From: Lachnospiraceae bacterium M18-1
GTDB taxonomy: Bacteria; Bacillota; Clostridia; Lachnospirales; Lachnospiraceae
DNA length: 64,000 nt
Assembly (NCBI GenBank): GCA_000403295.2
Contig: KE159605.1
Location: 252,845-316,844 of the forward strand
Reading direction: 5' to 3'
The notes beneath the pieces were generated by a model. That model did no database searches, had not been told where the DNA came from, and worked only from the letters and a program-made list of their open reading frames with translations. Below are positions 1 to 8,396 of the stretch, one piece after another (position 1 is the stretch's first letter; the number at the start of each line of letters is the position of its first letter). The position numbers and the translations under genes were made by a program.

Positions 1-1
1 T

Positions 2-517
2 CATTACCGCAGCCCGCTGAATTTCAGCGCAGAACTGATGGAGGCGGCGAAAAGCGGACTGGACCGGATCGTGACGGCTGCGGAGAATCTGAGATTTTTA
101 CTGAAAAATGCACAGGCAGAGGATATGAACGAATCCGAGAAGGATGCATTTGCAAAGACCCGGGAATATGTGGAGAACTTTGAAAAGGCGATGGACGATG
201 ATCTGAATACAGCGGATGCTGTAGCGGCAGTATTTGAACTGGTGAAGTATGCCAATACGACGGCGGACGGGGAGAGCTCCAGAGAATATCTGCAGGGAAT
301 CCTGGATGTGCTCGTAAAGCTGACAGATGTGCTGGGGATCATCGTGGAGAAAAAGGAAGAACTGCTGGATGCGGATATCGAGGCATTGATCGCGGAACGG
401 CAGGCGGCGAGGAAGGAAAAGAATTTTGCAAAGGCTGACGAGATCCGGAATGAGCTGCTTGAGAGAGGGATCATTTTGAAGGATACACGAGAAGGAGTGC
501 AATGGAAAAGGGCATGA
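2..517 (+). CDS. cysS: Cysteinyl-tRNA synthetase, C-terminal part
   Basis: This is the 3' part of a gene whose start lies left of the window. The first visible residues read HYRSPLNFS, the motif that follows the catalytic core of class I cysteinyl-tRNA synthetases. It is followed by the helical DALR-type anticodon domain and a C-terminal tail with the sequence ARKEKNFAKADEIRNELLERGI, typical of this enzyme (shown here only as a family match). The enzyme charges tRNA-Cys with cysteine in the cytoplasm. It overlaps mrnC by 16 nt and is followed by rlmB and sigH, the usual Firmicutes order. Identity is secure; only the N-terminal half is missing. Confidence 0.95.
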   Translation, partial: HYRSPLNFSAELMEAAKSGLDRIVTAAENLRFLLKNAQAEDMNESEKDAFAKTREYVENFEKAMDDDLNTADAVAAVFELVKYANTTADGESSREYLQGILDVLVKLTDVLGIIVEKKEELLDADIEALIAERQAARKEKNFAKADEIRNELLERGIILKDTREGVQWKRA

Positions 518-948
518 CATTTGAGTTTTATGAGCATATCCGGGACGTACTGGAGATTCCGGAGCCGGATACGGACAGCTGTTCGCCGCTTGTTCTGGCC
601 TATATAGGAGACTGCATCTACGACCTGATCATTAAGAGCATGGTGGTCGGCAGAGGTATTAAGCAGGTTCAGAGGCTGCATGAGGAAACCAGCAGCTATG
701 TGCAGGCTTCCGCCCAGTCGCAGATGATGCGTACCATGCAGCAGCATCTGACGGAAGAGGAGCATGCCATTTACCGCAGGGGACGCAATACCAGATCCGT
801 ATCCGCCGCGAAAAACCAGACCATCACGGATTACCGCAGAGCCACCGGATTTGAGGCGCTGTTGGGTTACCTGTTTCTGAAAAAAAGGTATGCCCGTCTG
901 ATGGAGATCGTGAAGATCGGGCTGGACAGCCTGGAAAAGAAGGAATGA
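502..948 (+). CDS. mrnC: Mini-ribonuclease III (MrnC)
   Basis: A 148-residue protein made of a single RNase III catalytic domain without the double-stranded RNA-binding domain, which is the diagnostic size and form of MrnC. The RNase III signature is visible near residues 28-42 (LAYIGDCIYDLIIKS), with the acidic residues D and E needed for metal-dependent cleavage; a second acidic cluster lies at FEALLGYL. In Bacillus this enzyme trims the ends of 23S rRNA precursor. ATG 502 is chosen because AAGGAG lies at 490-495. The start overlaps the cysS end, so the two genes are translationally coupled, and rlmB, another 23S rRNA factor, follows 21 nt downstream. Confidence 0.93.
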   Translation: MEKGMTFEFYEHIRDVLEIPEPDTDSCSPLVLAYIGDCIYDLIIKSMVVGRGIKQVQRLHEETSSYVQASAQSQMMRTMQQHLTEEEHAIYRRGRNTRSVSAAKNQTITDYRRATGFEALLGYLFLKKRYARLMEIVKIGLDSLEKKE

Positions 949-969
949 AAACAGGAGTTTGATCTTAAT

Positions 970-1764
970 ATGGAAAAGAGAGAAAAAATGACGGGAAGCG
1001 CGGCTTACGCGGATGAAAAGGAGCAGTCTTTGGTGATTGAAGGGAGAAATGCTGTTCTGGAAGCATTTCGTTCTGGGAAACCGGTGGACAAGCTGTTTGT
1101 TCTGGACGGCTGTCAGGACGGACCGATCCGTACTATCGTCCGGGAGGCAAAGAAGCATGATGTGATCCTGAATTTTGTAGGGAAGGAACGGCTGAACCAG
1201 ATTTCCGCTACAGGAAAGCACCAGGGGGTCGTCGCCTACGGGGCGGCCTATGAATATGCACAGGTGGAGGATATGCTGGAGCTTGCAGAAAAAAAGGGAG
1301 AGGATCCTTTTTTGATCCTGCTGGATAATATCGAAGATCCTCATAACCTGGGGGCGGTCATCCGGACAGCCAATGTGATGGGGGCTCACGGGGTGATCAT
1401 TCCCAAGCGCCGGGCATCAGGCCTGACGGCCACAGTAGCGAAAACCTCTGCCGGAGCGCTGAACTATACCCCGGTGGCCAAGGTCACGAACCTGGCAAAG
1501 ACGATTGAAGAACTGAAAGAAAAGGGTCTCTGGTTCGTCTGCGCAGATATGGACGGAGAGGCTCCTTATCAGATGAACCTGACAGGACCTATCGGCCTTG
1601 TCATCGGCAATGAAGGGGAAGGTGTGGGACGGCTGGTCAGACAGCGGTGTGATTTTCTGGCCGGAATCCCGATGAAGGGGGAGATCGATTCCCTCAATGC
1701 ATCGGTAGCGGCAGGCATGCTGTCCTATGAGATCGCCCGGCAGAGGCTTATGAAGAACGGCTGA
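970..1764 (+). CDS. rlmB: 23S rRNA 2'-O-ribose methyltransferase RlmB (TrmH/SpoU family)
   Basis: A 264-residue SpoU-type RNA methyltransferase. The N-terminal substrate-binding domain (about residues 20-95, IEGRNAVLEAFRSGKPVDKL) is followed by the SPOUT catalytic domain with its three motifs: LDNIEDPHNLGAVIRTA, then VIGNEGEGV and finally LNASVAAGMLSYE, which form the knotted AdoMet site. RlmB modifies G2251 of 23S rRNA (E. coli numbering). It sits with mrnC and cysS in an apparent operon. ATG 970 has only a distant GGAG (about 12 nt upstream), so ATG 988 is a possible alternative start. Members of this family also include tRNA methylases, but the neighbourhood favours RlmB. Confidence 0.88.
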   Translation: MEKREKMTGSAAYADEKEQSLVIEGRNAVLEAFRSGKPVDKLFVLDGCQDGPIRTIVREAKKHDVILNFVGKERLNQISATGKHQGVVAYGAAYEYAQVEDMLELAEKKGEDPFLILLDNIEDPHNLGAVIRTANVMGAHGVIIPKRRASGLTATVAKTSAGALNYTPVAKVTNLAKTIEELKEKGLWFVCADMDGEAPYQMNLTGPIGLVIGNEGEGVGRLVRQRCDFLAGIPMKGEIDSLNASVAAGMLSYEIARQRLMKNG

Positions 1765-1792
1765 CAGCCAAAGAGCGGATGCCTGCAGCAGC

Positions 1793-1851
1793 GAGTGAGA
1801 CAGCACTCACACGGTGCCGGGCACCTGCTGTATCGGATCCGGCTGATACAG
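1793..1851 (+). other. Cluster of three short hairpins between rlmB and sigH
   Basis: Three inverted repeats lie in a row in the 143-nt gap: GTGAG/CTCAC (1795-1799 with 1806-1810), GGTGCC/GGCACC around one G (1813-1825), and CTGTATC/GATACAG (1828-1834 with 1845-1851). No U-tract follows, so this is not a classical terminator. It may be an RNA processing or mRNA-stability structure in the rlmB-sigH transcript; function is unknown. Confidence 0.4.
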
Positions 1852-1907
1852 TGACGGACGCGGGAATAAAAATATAAAGAAGGGCCTTCGAGCCCGGAGG
1901 AAAAAAT

Positions 1908-2522
1908 TTGGGAATATATGATACGATGACAGATGAAGAGCTTCTGGCCCGGCTCGGGGCAGGGGAGCGGGATATCATGGATTATCTGATGGTGAAATAT
2001 AAATCCATGGTGCGCCGCAAGGCAAGAGAGATGTTCCTGATCGGCGGAGAGAATGATGACCTGATCCAGGAAGGGATGATCGGACTGATGAAGGCCGTGC
2101 AGAATTTTGACCCGGAGCAGGGGAACAGTTTCCAGAGCTTTGCCGAATTGTGTGTGTCCCGCCAGATGTACAGTGCCATCGAAGCTTCCCGGAGAAAAAA
2201 GCATTTGCCGCTCAATTCCTATGTGTCTCTGTACGAGGTGGAAGCGGATGATGACGAGAGCAAGGAGGTTCCGCTGATCGACAAGATCCGGTCTGAGGTG
2301 GATAATAATCCGGAGGTTCTGTATTTCGGAAAAGAATACGTAGAGGTTTTTGTGGAAAACCTGAAAGGTGTTTTGAGCGCGTTGGAAAATCATGTGCTCT
2401 ATCTGCATCTGATGGGAACCGATTACCGGACGATCGCGGAGATTCTGAATAAAAGTCCGAAGACGATTGACAATGCGCTGCAGCGGATTAAGACGAAAGC
2501 TGGAAAGCTGCTGGGAAGATGA
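1908..2522 (+). CDS. sigH: RNA polymerase sigma-H factor (sigma-70 family)
   Basis: A 204-residue sigma factor. Region 2 is visible at about residues 25-85 (MVKYKSMVRRKAREMFLIGG, DDLIQEGMIGLMKAVQNFDP, FQSFAELCVSRQMYSAI), the core-binding and -10 recognition region. Region 4 is C-terminal (YRTIAEILNKSPKTIDNALQRIKTK), the -35 reading helix-turn-helix. Length, absence of region 1.1 and the position after cysS-mrnC-rlmB match SigH (Spo0H), the transition-state sigma factor needed for early sporulation. The start is TTG at 1908, supported by GGAGG at 1896-1900. In Bacillus yacP lies between rlmB and sigH; here it is absent and the gap holds only hairpins. Confidence 0.88.
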   Translation: MGIYDTMTDEELLARLGAGERDIMDYLMVKYKSMVRRKAREMFLIGGENDDLIQEGMIGLMKAVQNFDPEQGNSFQSFAELCVSRQMYSAIEASRRKKHLPLNSYVSLYEVEADDDESKEVPLIDKIRSEVDNNPEVLYFGKEYVEVFVENLKGVLSALENHVLYLHLMGTDYRTIAEILNKSPKTIDNALQRIKTKAGKLLGR

Positions 2523-2625
2523 CTGGGCATCGGCGCGATGCAGGCTGTGAAGCCGTGTATAACGAAACTGCGGACTGTGTGAAAAAAGGAAAGACACTGC
2601 AGCATAGAATCGGAGGAAACAGAGT

Positions 2626-3072
2626 ATGAGATTTGTGATTCAGCGGGTTACGCAGTCCAGCGTATCCGTAGACGGAAACGTGATCGGAAAGATCGGGAAG
2701 GGACTTCTGGTATTGATCGGGGTTGCCGGGGAGGATACCGAGGAAACTGCGGACAAGCTGGTAAGGAAGCTGACCGGACTTCGGATCTTTGAAGATGAAA
2801 ACGGAAAAACGAACCTGTCCCTGGCGGATGTGGGAGGGGAACTGCTTTTGATCTCCCAGTTTACGCTGTATGCCAACTGTAAAAAAGGAAACCGCCCGAG
2901 CTTTACGGACGCAGGTTCGCCGGAAAAAGCGAAAGCACTTTATGAATATATCATCGCAAAATGCCGTGAAAATGTGCCGATTGTGGAGACTGGGAGCTTC
3001 GGTGCGGAGATGAAGGTCAGCCTGGTGAATGACGGGCCGTTTACGATATTGCTGGACTCGGAAAAAATTTGA
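2626..3072 (+). CDS. dtd: D-aminoacyl-tRNA deacylase
   Basis: A 148-residue protein matching DTD from end to end: [17 protein letters not shown] at the N-terminus, the SQFTLYA motif near residues 78-84, and the C-terminal [11 protein letters not shown] motif. The SQxT and GP motifs form the chiral-selective active site that cleaves D-amino acids from mischarged tRNA while sparing L-aminoacyl-tRNA. The start ATG 2626 has CGGAGG about 9 nt upstream. It lies about 100 nt after sigH on the same strand and could share its transcript, but no direct evidence for co-transcription is visible. Confidence 0.95.
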   Translation: MRFVIQRVTQSSVSVDGNVIGKIGKGLLVLIGVAGEDTEETADKLVRKLTGLRIFEDENGKTNLSLADVGGELLLISQFTLYANCKKGNRPSFTDAGSPEKAKALYEYIIAKCRENVPIVETGSFGAEMKVSLVNDGPFTILLDSEKI

Positions 3073-3091
3073 CAAATTATGAAAAAAAATA

Positions 3092-3121
3092 TTGACAAAT
3101 CAGATTACTTTATTGTATACT
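3092..3121 (+). promoter_or_regulatory. Promoter of tRNA-Thr
   Basis: A sigma-A-type promoter with -35 TTGACA (3092-3097) and -10 TATACT (3116-3121), 18-nt spacer. It lies 57 nt before the tRNA and after the dtd stop codon, so the tRNA most likely has its own transcript. Confidence 0.75.
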
Positions 3122-3178
3122 TATAACGTTGTGTGACATGATACTTCCGTTTGTTTGGAAGATTTGGGCATGTTGCAG

Positions 3179-3251
<73 letters not shown>

Positions 3252-3259
3252 TTTAATGA

Positions 3260-3307
3260 AAACAAAGACCTTTCGGGAATCAGTTTTTCCGGAAGGTCTT
3301 TGTTTTT
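3260..3307. terminator. Bidirectional terminator between tRNA-Thr and the MATE gene
   Basis: A near-perfect 17-bp stem (3260-3276 with 3289-3305, one G-T position) with a 12-nt loop, A-rich on the left and T-rich on the right. It can end the tRNA-Thr transcript and the convergent MATE transcript. Confidence 0.85.
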
Positions 3308-3405
3308 ATCTCCAAAGGCATCCCTTAACGGACGCATGTTGTTGTCCGCAAGAGATTGTTGAGGATCATAAACCACAAAAATCTCTTACGGTTATACAGC
3401 TTTTT

Positions 3406-4779
3406 TTATCCGGGAAGATTGTCCAAGGGTTCAATCTTCAGAACCCGGATTCTTTTAAACAGCAGTGTGGAGAGAACCACGGAAACGATCTCGGCAAGTG
3501 GAATCGCCCACCATACCATGGACAGGCCGGACAGTACGGCGAAAAGGTAAGCCGCCGGAAGAATCACCAGAAGCTGCCTCGCCGCAGACACGATCAGGCT
3601 GTAGACACCATTTCCCAGAGCCTGGAAAACAGAGCCTACAATGATACAGTACCCGGCAAAGATGAAACTCAGGCTGATGATACGCAATGCGGGTACACCG
3701 ATCTCCAGCATATGCTCGGAAGCGTCAAAAAAGCCCAGGAGCTGTACAGGAAAAATCTGGAATGCAGCCAGCCCGGCGAACATAATGCCAACTGCCAGTC
3801 CGATGCTCAGCTTCATGGTGGATTCGATCCGCTTTTTATTTCTGGCACCGTAATTGTAGGCAATGATCGGAATCATACCGTTGTTGAGACCGAATATCGG
3901 CATGAAGATAAAGCTCTGCAGCTTAAAGTAAACGCCGAACACTGCAGCGGCGGTGGAAGAGAACATGAGCAGGATCTTGTTCATTCCAAATACCATGACA
4001 GAACCTATGGACTGCATGATAATAGACGGAACGCCTACCTGATAGATAGTGGCTATGATCTTTTTGTCCGGGCGGAACCCTTTCATATCCAGATTCAGTT
4101 CCTTGTTTTTCGTGCAGTTAAAATAGACGGAAAGGATGACGGCAACAATCTGCCCGGTCACCGTAGCGATAGCGGCCCCAGCTACCTCCAGCCTTGGAAA
4201 GCCGAACAGTCCGAAGATCAGGATGGGATCCATGATAATATTGATGATCGCTCCGATTCCCTGTGTGATCATGGTATATACTGTCTTTCCGGTGGACTGC
4301 AGGAGCCGCTCCAGAGTCATCTGCATAAAGATTCCGATAGAAAGAGCGCAGATGATGGTCAGATATTGCGTGCCGTAGGCAACGATCTGCTCATCCTGGG
4401 TCTGAAGCCGGAAAAAGGTATGGGAACAGGTCAGGCCGATCAGGGCCATGAGGGCAAAGCTGATAAAAGCAAGAAAAATTCCGTTTTTGGCAGCCCGGTT
4501 GGCATCCTCGAATTTCTTTTCGCCCAGATTACGGGAGAGCAGGGCATTGATCCCCACGCCTGTCCCGGCGGAAATGGCGATCATAAGGCTCTGAATGGGA
4601 AATGCGAGTGATACGGCTGTCAAGGCATTTTCATTGATCTGGGCCACGAAAATACTGTCCACGATATTGTACAGTGCCTGTACCAGCATGGAGAGCATCA
4701 TGGGCAGGGACATAGTGATCAACAGCTTGGGAACCGGCATGACTCCCATTTTATTTTCTTTTGTCTGTGTATTCTGCAT
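3406..4779 (-). CDS. MATE family multidrug/cation efflux transporter
   Basis: A 457-residue polytopic membrane protein with about twelve hydrophobic segments arranged as two six-helix halves, the MatE fold. The first half begins KLLITMSLPMMLSMLVQALYNIVDSIFVAQ, the typical N-terminal MATE signature; the loop IKNNxxLSRNLGEKKFEDANR-like segment (residues about 85-105) is also family-typical. It should extrude cationic drugs or metabolites in exchange for Na+ or H+; the substrate cannot be told. ATG 4779 has AAGGAGG about 10 nt upstream and a good promoter further upstream. One of three MATE genes in this window. Confidence 0.9.
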   Translation of the reverse strand: MQNTQTKENKMGVMPVPKLLITMSLPMMLSMLVQALYNIVDSIFVAQINENALTAVSLAFPIQSLMIAISAGTGVGINALLSRNLGEKKFEDANRAAKNGIFLAFISFALMALIGLTCSHTFFRLQTQDEQIVAYGTQYLTIICALSIGIFMQMTLERLLQSTGKTVYTMITQGIGAIINIIMDPILIFGLFGFPRLEVAGAAIATVTGQIVAVILSVYFNCTKNKELNLDMKGFRPDKKIIATIYQVGVPSIIMQSIGSVMVFGMNKILLMFSSTAAAVFGVYFKLQSFIFMPIFGLNNGMIPIIAYNYGARNKKRIESTMKLSIGLAVGIMFAGLAAFQIFPVQLLGFFDASEHMLEIGVPALRIISLSFIFAGYCIIVGSVFQALGNGVYSLIVSAARQLLVILPAAYLFAVLSGLSMVWWAIPLAEIVSVVLSTLLFKRIRVLKIEPLDNLPG

Positions 4780-4879
4780 ATTACAAATAAACCTCCTTCA
4801 TCTTATGCATCATCAACATATGATAACGGTCACCAATTTCCGAAGAAAATAGATGACCTGCCATGCGCGTCAGCAATAT

Positions 4880-4908
4880 ATTATATCATCAATAAATTGA
4901 AAGTACAA
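4880..4908 (-). promoter_or_regulatory. Promoter of the MATE gene at 3406-4779
   Basis: On the minus strand, -35 TTGTAC (complement of 4903-4908) and -10 TATAAT (complement of 4880-4885) are separated by 17 nt. The expected start of transcription is about 95 nt upstream of the MATE start codon. Confidence 0.7.
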
Positions 4909-4965
4909 TGCATATATTGAAAAGAAAACAGGTAGCATGGGTTGTTAAGGCTTGATAGACAGATT

Positions 4966-5688
4966 ATGAAAAAATGGATGCAGGGAATCGGATTGATCTA
5001 TATCCTGCTGCTCCTGGGAGTCTGTGTCCCCGGGGTGGCAGGAGGAAACGCACAAAATGACATAGGGGAAACATTGTATCTGATCAGATCGGAAAATCCG
5101 AAAAAAGGAACTGACAGAAAAACGGAACAGCCGAAGATCGCTCTGACCTTTGACGATGGACCGAATGCGCAGTTTACTCCTTTGTTACTGGACGGGTTGA
5201 AGAAACGCGGTGTCAAGGCCACATTTTTCCTGATCGGGAAAAATATCGAGGCGGGAAACAATGCGGACATTGTGAAGAGGGAGTGGGAGGAAGGACACCT
5301 GCTTGGAAACCATACATACAATCATGTGGAGATCACGCGGGTGAGCAATGATACGGCCTACCAGGAGATCAAGGCCACCAACGACCTGATCTCGGAGATC
5401 ACCGGCGCGCCGGTGGAATATATGCGTCCTCCCTTCGGCCTGTGGCAGAAGAAGCTGGAACAGAGGATTCATGTGCTTCCTGTCATGTGGACCGTGGATC
5501 CGCTGGACTGGGCTACCGAAAATGAGGATGAAATTGTAAATAAAGTAGTGACGGAAGTGGAAGAAAATGATATTATCTTGTTACATGACTGTTATAAAAG
5601 CTCTGTAAGGGCAGCTCTGAGAATCGTAGATCTTTTGGAAGCCGAAGGGTATCAGTTCGTAACAGTTGATGAACTTCTCGTAGAGTGA
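4966..5688 (+). CDS. Polysaccharide deacetylase (NodB-type), secreted or membrane-anchored
   Basis: A carbohydrate esterase family 4 enzyme of about 240 residues. The N-terminus MKKWMQGIGLIYILLLLGVCVPGVAGG is a signal peptide or anchor. The NodB domain carries all five motifs: TFDDGP (general base and metal Asp), the HTYNH metal-binding H-x3-H, RPPFG, DPLDW and the final LLHD. Such enzymes remove N-acetyl groups from peptidoglycan or other cell-wall glycans outside the cell; the Bacillus PdaA/PgdA families are relatives. The reading frame is open from a TTG at 4942, but ATG 4966 gives the better signal peptide; neither has a strong ribosome site, so the start is uncertain. Confidence 0.88.
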   Translation: MKKWMQGIGLIYILLLLGVCVPGVAGGNAQNDIGETLYLIRSENPKKGTDRKTEQPKIALTFDDGPNAQFTPLLLDGLKKRGVKATFFLIGKNIEAGNNADIVKREWEEGHLLGNHTYNHVEITRVSNDTAYQEIKATNDLISEITGAPVEYMRPPFGLWQKKLEQRIHVLPVMWTVDPLDWATENEDEIVNKVVTEVEENDIILLHDCYKSSVRAALRIVDLLEAEGYQFVTVDELLVE

Positions 5689-5719
5689 CAGTTAAAAAAT
5701 ACAGGAGAAAACAGAACCG

Positions 5720-6442
5720 ATGATACATGAATTTTCAAGAACAGAGCTTCTGATCGGCCCGGAGGCTATGGAGCGTTTGAAGAAGGCCGAGGTGGCGGTA
5801 TTCGGCGTGGGCGGCGTGGGTTCCCACTGCATTGATGCCCTCGCAAGGAGCGGGATTGGGAAACTGGTCCTGATCGACAATGACAAGGTCTCCCTGACCA
5901 ATATCAACCGCCAGTGTGTCGCATACCATCATACGGTCGGGCAGTATAAGACAAAGGTCATGGAGGAGCAGATCCGGGCCATCTGTCCGGAGACCCGGGT
6001 TCGGACTTACGAACGCTTTATCCTGAAAGAGGATCTTTCCGGACTGTTTGAAAAAAAGCCGGATTATATCGTGGATGCCGTAGACACAGTGACTGCAAAG
6101 CTTACGATCGCGGAATGGGCATGGCGTCAGGAGGTTCCTTTGATCAGCAGTATGGGTACGGGAAATAAGCTGCACCCGGAATTGTTTGAGATTGCGGATC
6201 TGTCGGTGACCAGCGTCTGCCCGCTCTGCAAAGTGATGCGCAGGGAGATGAAAGCAAGAGGAATCCCGCATTTAAAAGTGCTGTATTCCAGGGAACAGCC
6301 GGTGGATGTCTCTGGGAGAAAGACAGAGGACGCACAGGCCGGCCGCCGGGCCGTACCGGGAAGCATCTCCTTTGTTCCGCCGGCCGCGGGCCTTTTGATC
6401 GCAGGGGAAGTGATCCGCACGCTGGCCGGTATTGCAGCCTGA
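5720..6442 (+). CDS. tcdA: tRNA threonylcarbamoyladenosine dehydratase (ThiF/E1 family)
   Basis: A 240-residue E1-like protein. The nucleotide-binding glycine motif GVGGVGSH is at residues 29-36, followed by the LVLIDNDKVSLTNINRQ segment with the ATP-binding Asp and Arg typical of ThiF, MoeB and TcdA. The later segments DAVDTVTAKLTIAEW and SSMGTGNKLHPELFEIADLSVTSVCPLCKVMRREMKARG match TcdA (YgdL/CsdL), which uses ATP to cyclise t6A37 of ANN-decoding tRNAs to ct6A. It is 12 nt upstream of rarA, so the two are probably co-transcribed. Confidence 0.9.
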   Translation: MIHEFSRTELLIGPEAMERLKKAEVAVFGVGGVGSHCIDALARSGIGKLVLIDNDKVSLTNINRQCVAYHHTVGQYKTKVMEEQIRAICPETRVRTYERFILKEDLSGLFEKKPDYIVDAVDTVTAKLTIAEWAWRQEVPLISSMGTGNKLHPELFEIADLSVTSVCPLCKVMRREMKARGIPHLKVLYSREQPVDVSGRKTEDAQAGRRAVPGSISFVPPAAGLLIAGEVIRTLAGIAA

Positions 6443-6460
6443 AGAAAAGAGGGATTGAAT

Positions 6461-7774
6461 ATGGATTTATTTGATTATATGAGAGAAACACAGCAGGAGA
6501 AGGAATCTCCGCTGGCATCCAGGATGCGGCCTGTATCCCTGGATGAGGTGGCAGGGCAGAGGCATATCATCGGGAAGGATAAACTTTTGTACCGGGCGAT
6601 CCGGGCGGACAAGCTGGGATCTATCATTTTTTATGGGCCTCCGGGAACCGGAAAGACAACGTTGGCAAAGGTGATCGCCAATACGACACGCTCTGAATTT
6701 AAACAGATCAATGCCACTTCTGCTGGCAAGAAGGACATGGAGCAGGTAGTCAGTGAAGCTAAGGAACTGCTGGGGATGTATCAGAAGAAGACCATCCTTT
6801 TTATCGATGAGATTCATCGATTCAACAAAGGACAGCAGGATTACCTGCTCCCGTTTGTGGAAGACGGCACCATTACGCTGATCGGAGCGACTACGGAAAA
6901 CCCGTATTTTGAGGTCAATGGGGCGCTTTTGTCCAGATCCAGTATTTTTGAACTCCATGCGCTGGACAAAGAGGACATCAAGTCCATCCTGCATAGGGCG
7001 GTATATGATAAAGAAAAAGGAATGGGCTCCTTTCATGCCGAGATTGACGAGGACGCGCTGGATTTTCTGGCGGATATTTCCGGAGGAGATGCGAGAAATG
7101 CGCTCAATGCGGTGGAACTGGGGATCCTGACCACGGACCGAAGTGAGGACGGGCTGATTCATATTACCCTGGAGGTGGCATCAGAATGCATCCAGAAGCG
7201 TGTCGTACACTACGACAAGACCGGGGACAATCACTATGATACCATTTCGGCCTTCATCAAGAGTATGCGCGGATCGGACCCGGATGCGGCGGTCTATTAT
7301 CTGGCAAAGATGCTGTATGCAGGGGAAGATATCAAGTTTATCGCGCGCCGGATCATGATCTGTGCGTCTGAGGATGTGGGAAACGCGGATCCCCAGGCGC
7401 TTACAGTGGCAGTGGCTGCGGCCCAGGCAGTGGAACGCGTCGGAATGCCCGAGGCAGAGATCATCTTGTCCCAGGCAGTCCTGTATGTGGCCTCCGCACC
7501 CAAAAGCAATTCCGCGGTCACAGCCATTGCGGCGGCCAGTGATAGTGTGCGCCAGACCCGGACATCGGTTCCTGTCCATCTCCAGGATGCACATTATAAA
7601 GGGGCAAAAAATCTGGGCCGGGGAACAGGCTACAAGTATGTGCACAATTACCCCGGACATTTTGTAGAGCAGCAGTACCTGCCGGATGAGGTTCAGGGAG
7701 CAAGGTTTTACAAACCAAGCGATTCCGGCTATGAGAAGCAGATCAGTGAACACCTGAAAAGACTACGGGGATAG
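6461..7774 (+). CDS. rarA: Replication-associated recombination AAA+ ATPase RarA (MgsA)
   Basis: A 437-residue AAA+ protein. Walker A GPPGTGKT is at residues 59-66, Walker B FIDEIHRF near residue 113, sensor 1 LIGATTENP, then the lid domain and the MgsA C-terminal tetramerisation domain (ARRIMICASEDVGNADPQAL through LPDEVQGARFY). RarA acts at stalled or collapsed forks and helps lagging-strand turnover. ATG 6461 is chosen over the in-frame TTG at 6455 because AGAGGG at 6448-6453 is 7 nt upstream of the ATG and only 1 nt from the TTG. Length and sequence fit the family fully. Confidence 0.94.
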   Translation: MDLFDYMRETQQEKESPLASRMRPVSLDEVAGQRHIIGKDKLLYRAIRADKLGSIIFYGPPGTGKTTLAKVIANTTRSEFKQINATSAGKKDMEQVVSEAKELLGMYQKKTILFIDEIHRFNKGQQDYLLPFVEDGTITLIGATTENPYFEVNGALLSRSSIFELHALDKEDIKSILHRAVYDKEKGMGSFHAEIDEDALDFLADISGGDARNALNAVELGILTTDRSEDGLIHITLEVASECIQKRVVHYDKTGDNHYDTISAFIKSMRGSDPDAAVYYLAKMLYAGEDIKFIARRIMICASEDVGNADPQALTVAVAAAQAVERVGMPEAEIILSQAVLYVASAPKSNSAVTAIAAASDSVRQTRTSVPVHLQDAHYKGAKNLGRGTGYKYVHNYPGHFVEQQYLPDEVQGARFYKPSDSGYEKQISEHLKRLRG

Positions 7775-7883
7775 AGTGACTGAAAAGTGGTATACGGAAA
7801 CGGCAGATCTGCGGCATTGCCAAACAGCAGGCCCATGCCCTTTTGCTGCATAGCTCTGGGCCGAAGCCTGCCGGCCTGCGTCC

Positions 7884-8396
7884 TCATAATAACCTTGTGA
7901 GCAGCTCCCCGTAAAGTTCCTGACTGGACAGATTCCAGTTTTTGACAATGGATTCCGCCTCGGCCTTTGTGGGGACGGTCAGCTTCAGGTCCAGGAGGCT
8001 GTACTTTCCCTCCAGGATCTGACAGCGCGCCTCATATTCGTGATTCGTATTCAGATAATAGGAAGCTTTCACAGACAGCGCCTCCCTTAAATCGTATTCA
8101 TTTTCTTCCACAAAGGCATCGATATCCCGCCGGATCTCATAATTGATATTTCCCTGGAGAAGCCGGATCGTTCTGGCACCGTCGCCCGTAAGATGGTAGA
8201 GCGTGCGCCGGTATGTATTTTCTGCTTCGATCATGTTGGCTTCCTGAAGTTCGGACAGAGCTTCCTGGAGCCGGAAATAATTGGTATACTCCATTCCCAG
8301 CATAAAATCAGAAATCTGCGTGGTGGCCAGCGGAAAATTTACTTTTTTCAGCAGATATAAGATCATCAGTTTATACAAGGTAAATGTCTCGTTCAT
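7884..8396 (-). CDS. DUF4364 family protein (winged-helix-like, clostridial)
   Basis: A 170-residue protein beginning MNETFTLYKLMILYLLKKVNFPLATTQISDF. I recognise it as DUF4364, a family found mainly in Clostridia with an N-terminal winged-helix-like region (about residues 5-80, where QISDFML and FRLQEALSELQEANMIE look like recognition-type helices) and a C-terminal part of strands. Function is not established; a role in transcription control is inferred from the fold only. Its start overlaps the end of the radical SAM gene upstream by 26 nt, so the two are in one operon. AAAGGA lies 7 nt before the ATG. Confidence 0.8.
   Translation of the reverse strand: MNETFTLYKLMILYLLKKVNFPLATTQISDFMLGMEYTNYFRLQEALSELQEANMIEAENTYRRTLYHLTGDGARTIRLLQGNINYEIRRDIDAFVEENEYDLREALSVKASYYLNTNHEYEARCQILEGKYSLLDLKLTVPTKAEAESIVKNWNLSSQELYGELLTRLL

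Noticed and set aside
3256..4611. A 451-codon plus-strand open frame opposite the first MATE gene
   Set aside because: It is the antisense shadow of a clearly recognisable membrane transporter, and its translation is a low-hydrophobicity string without family features or a ribosome site.
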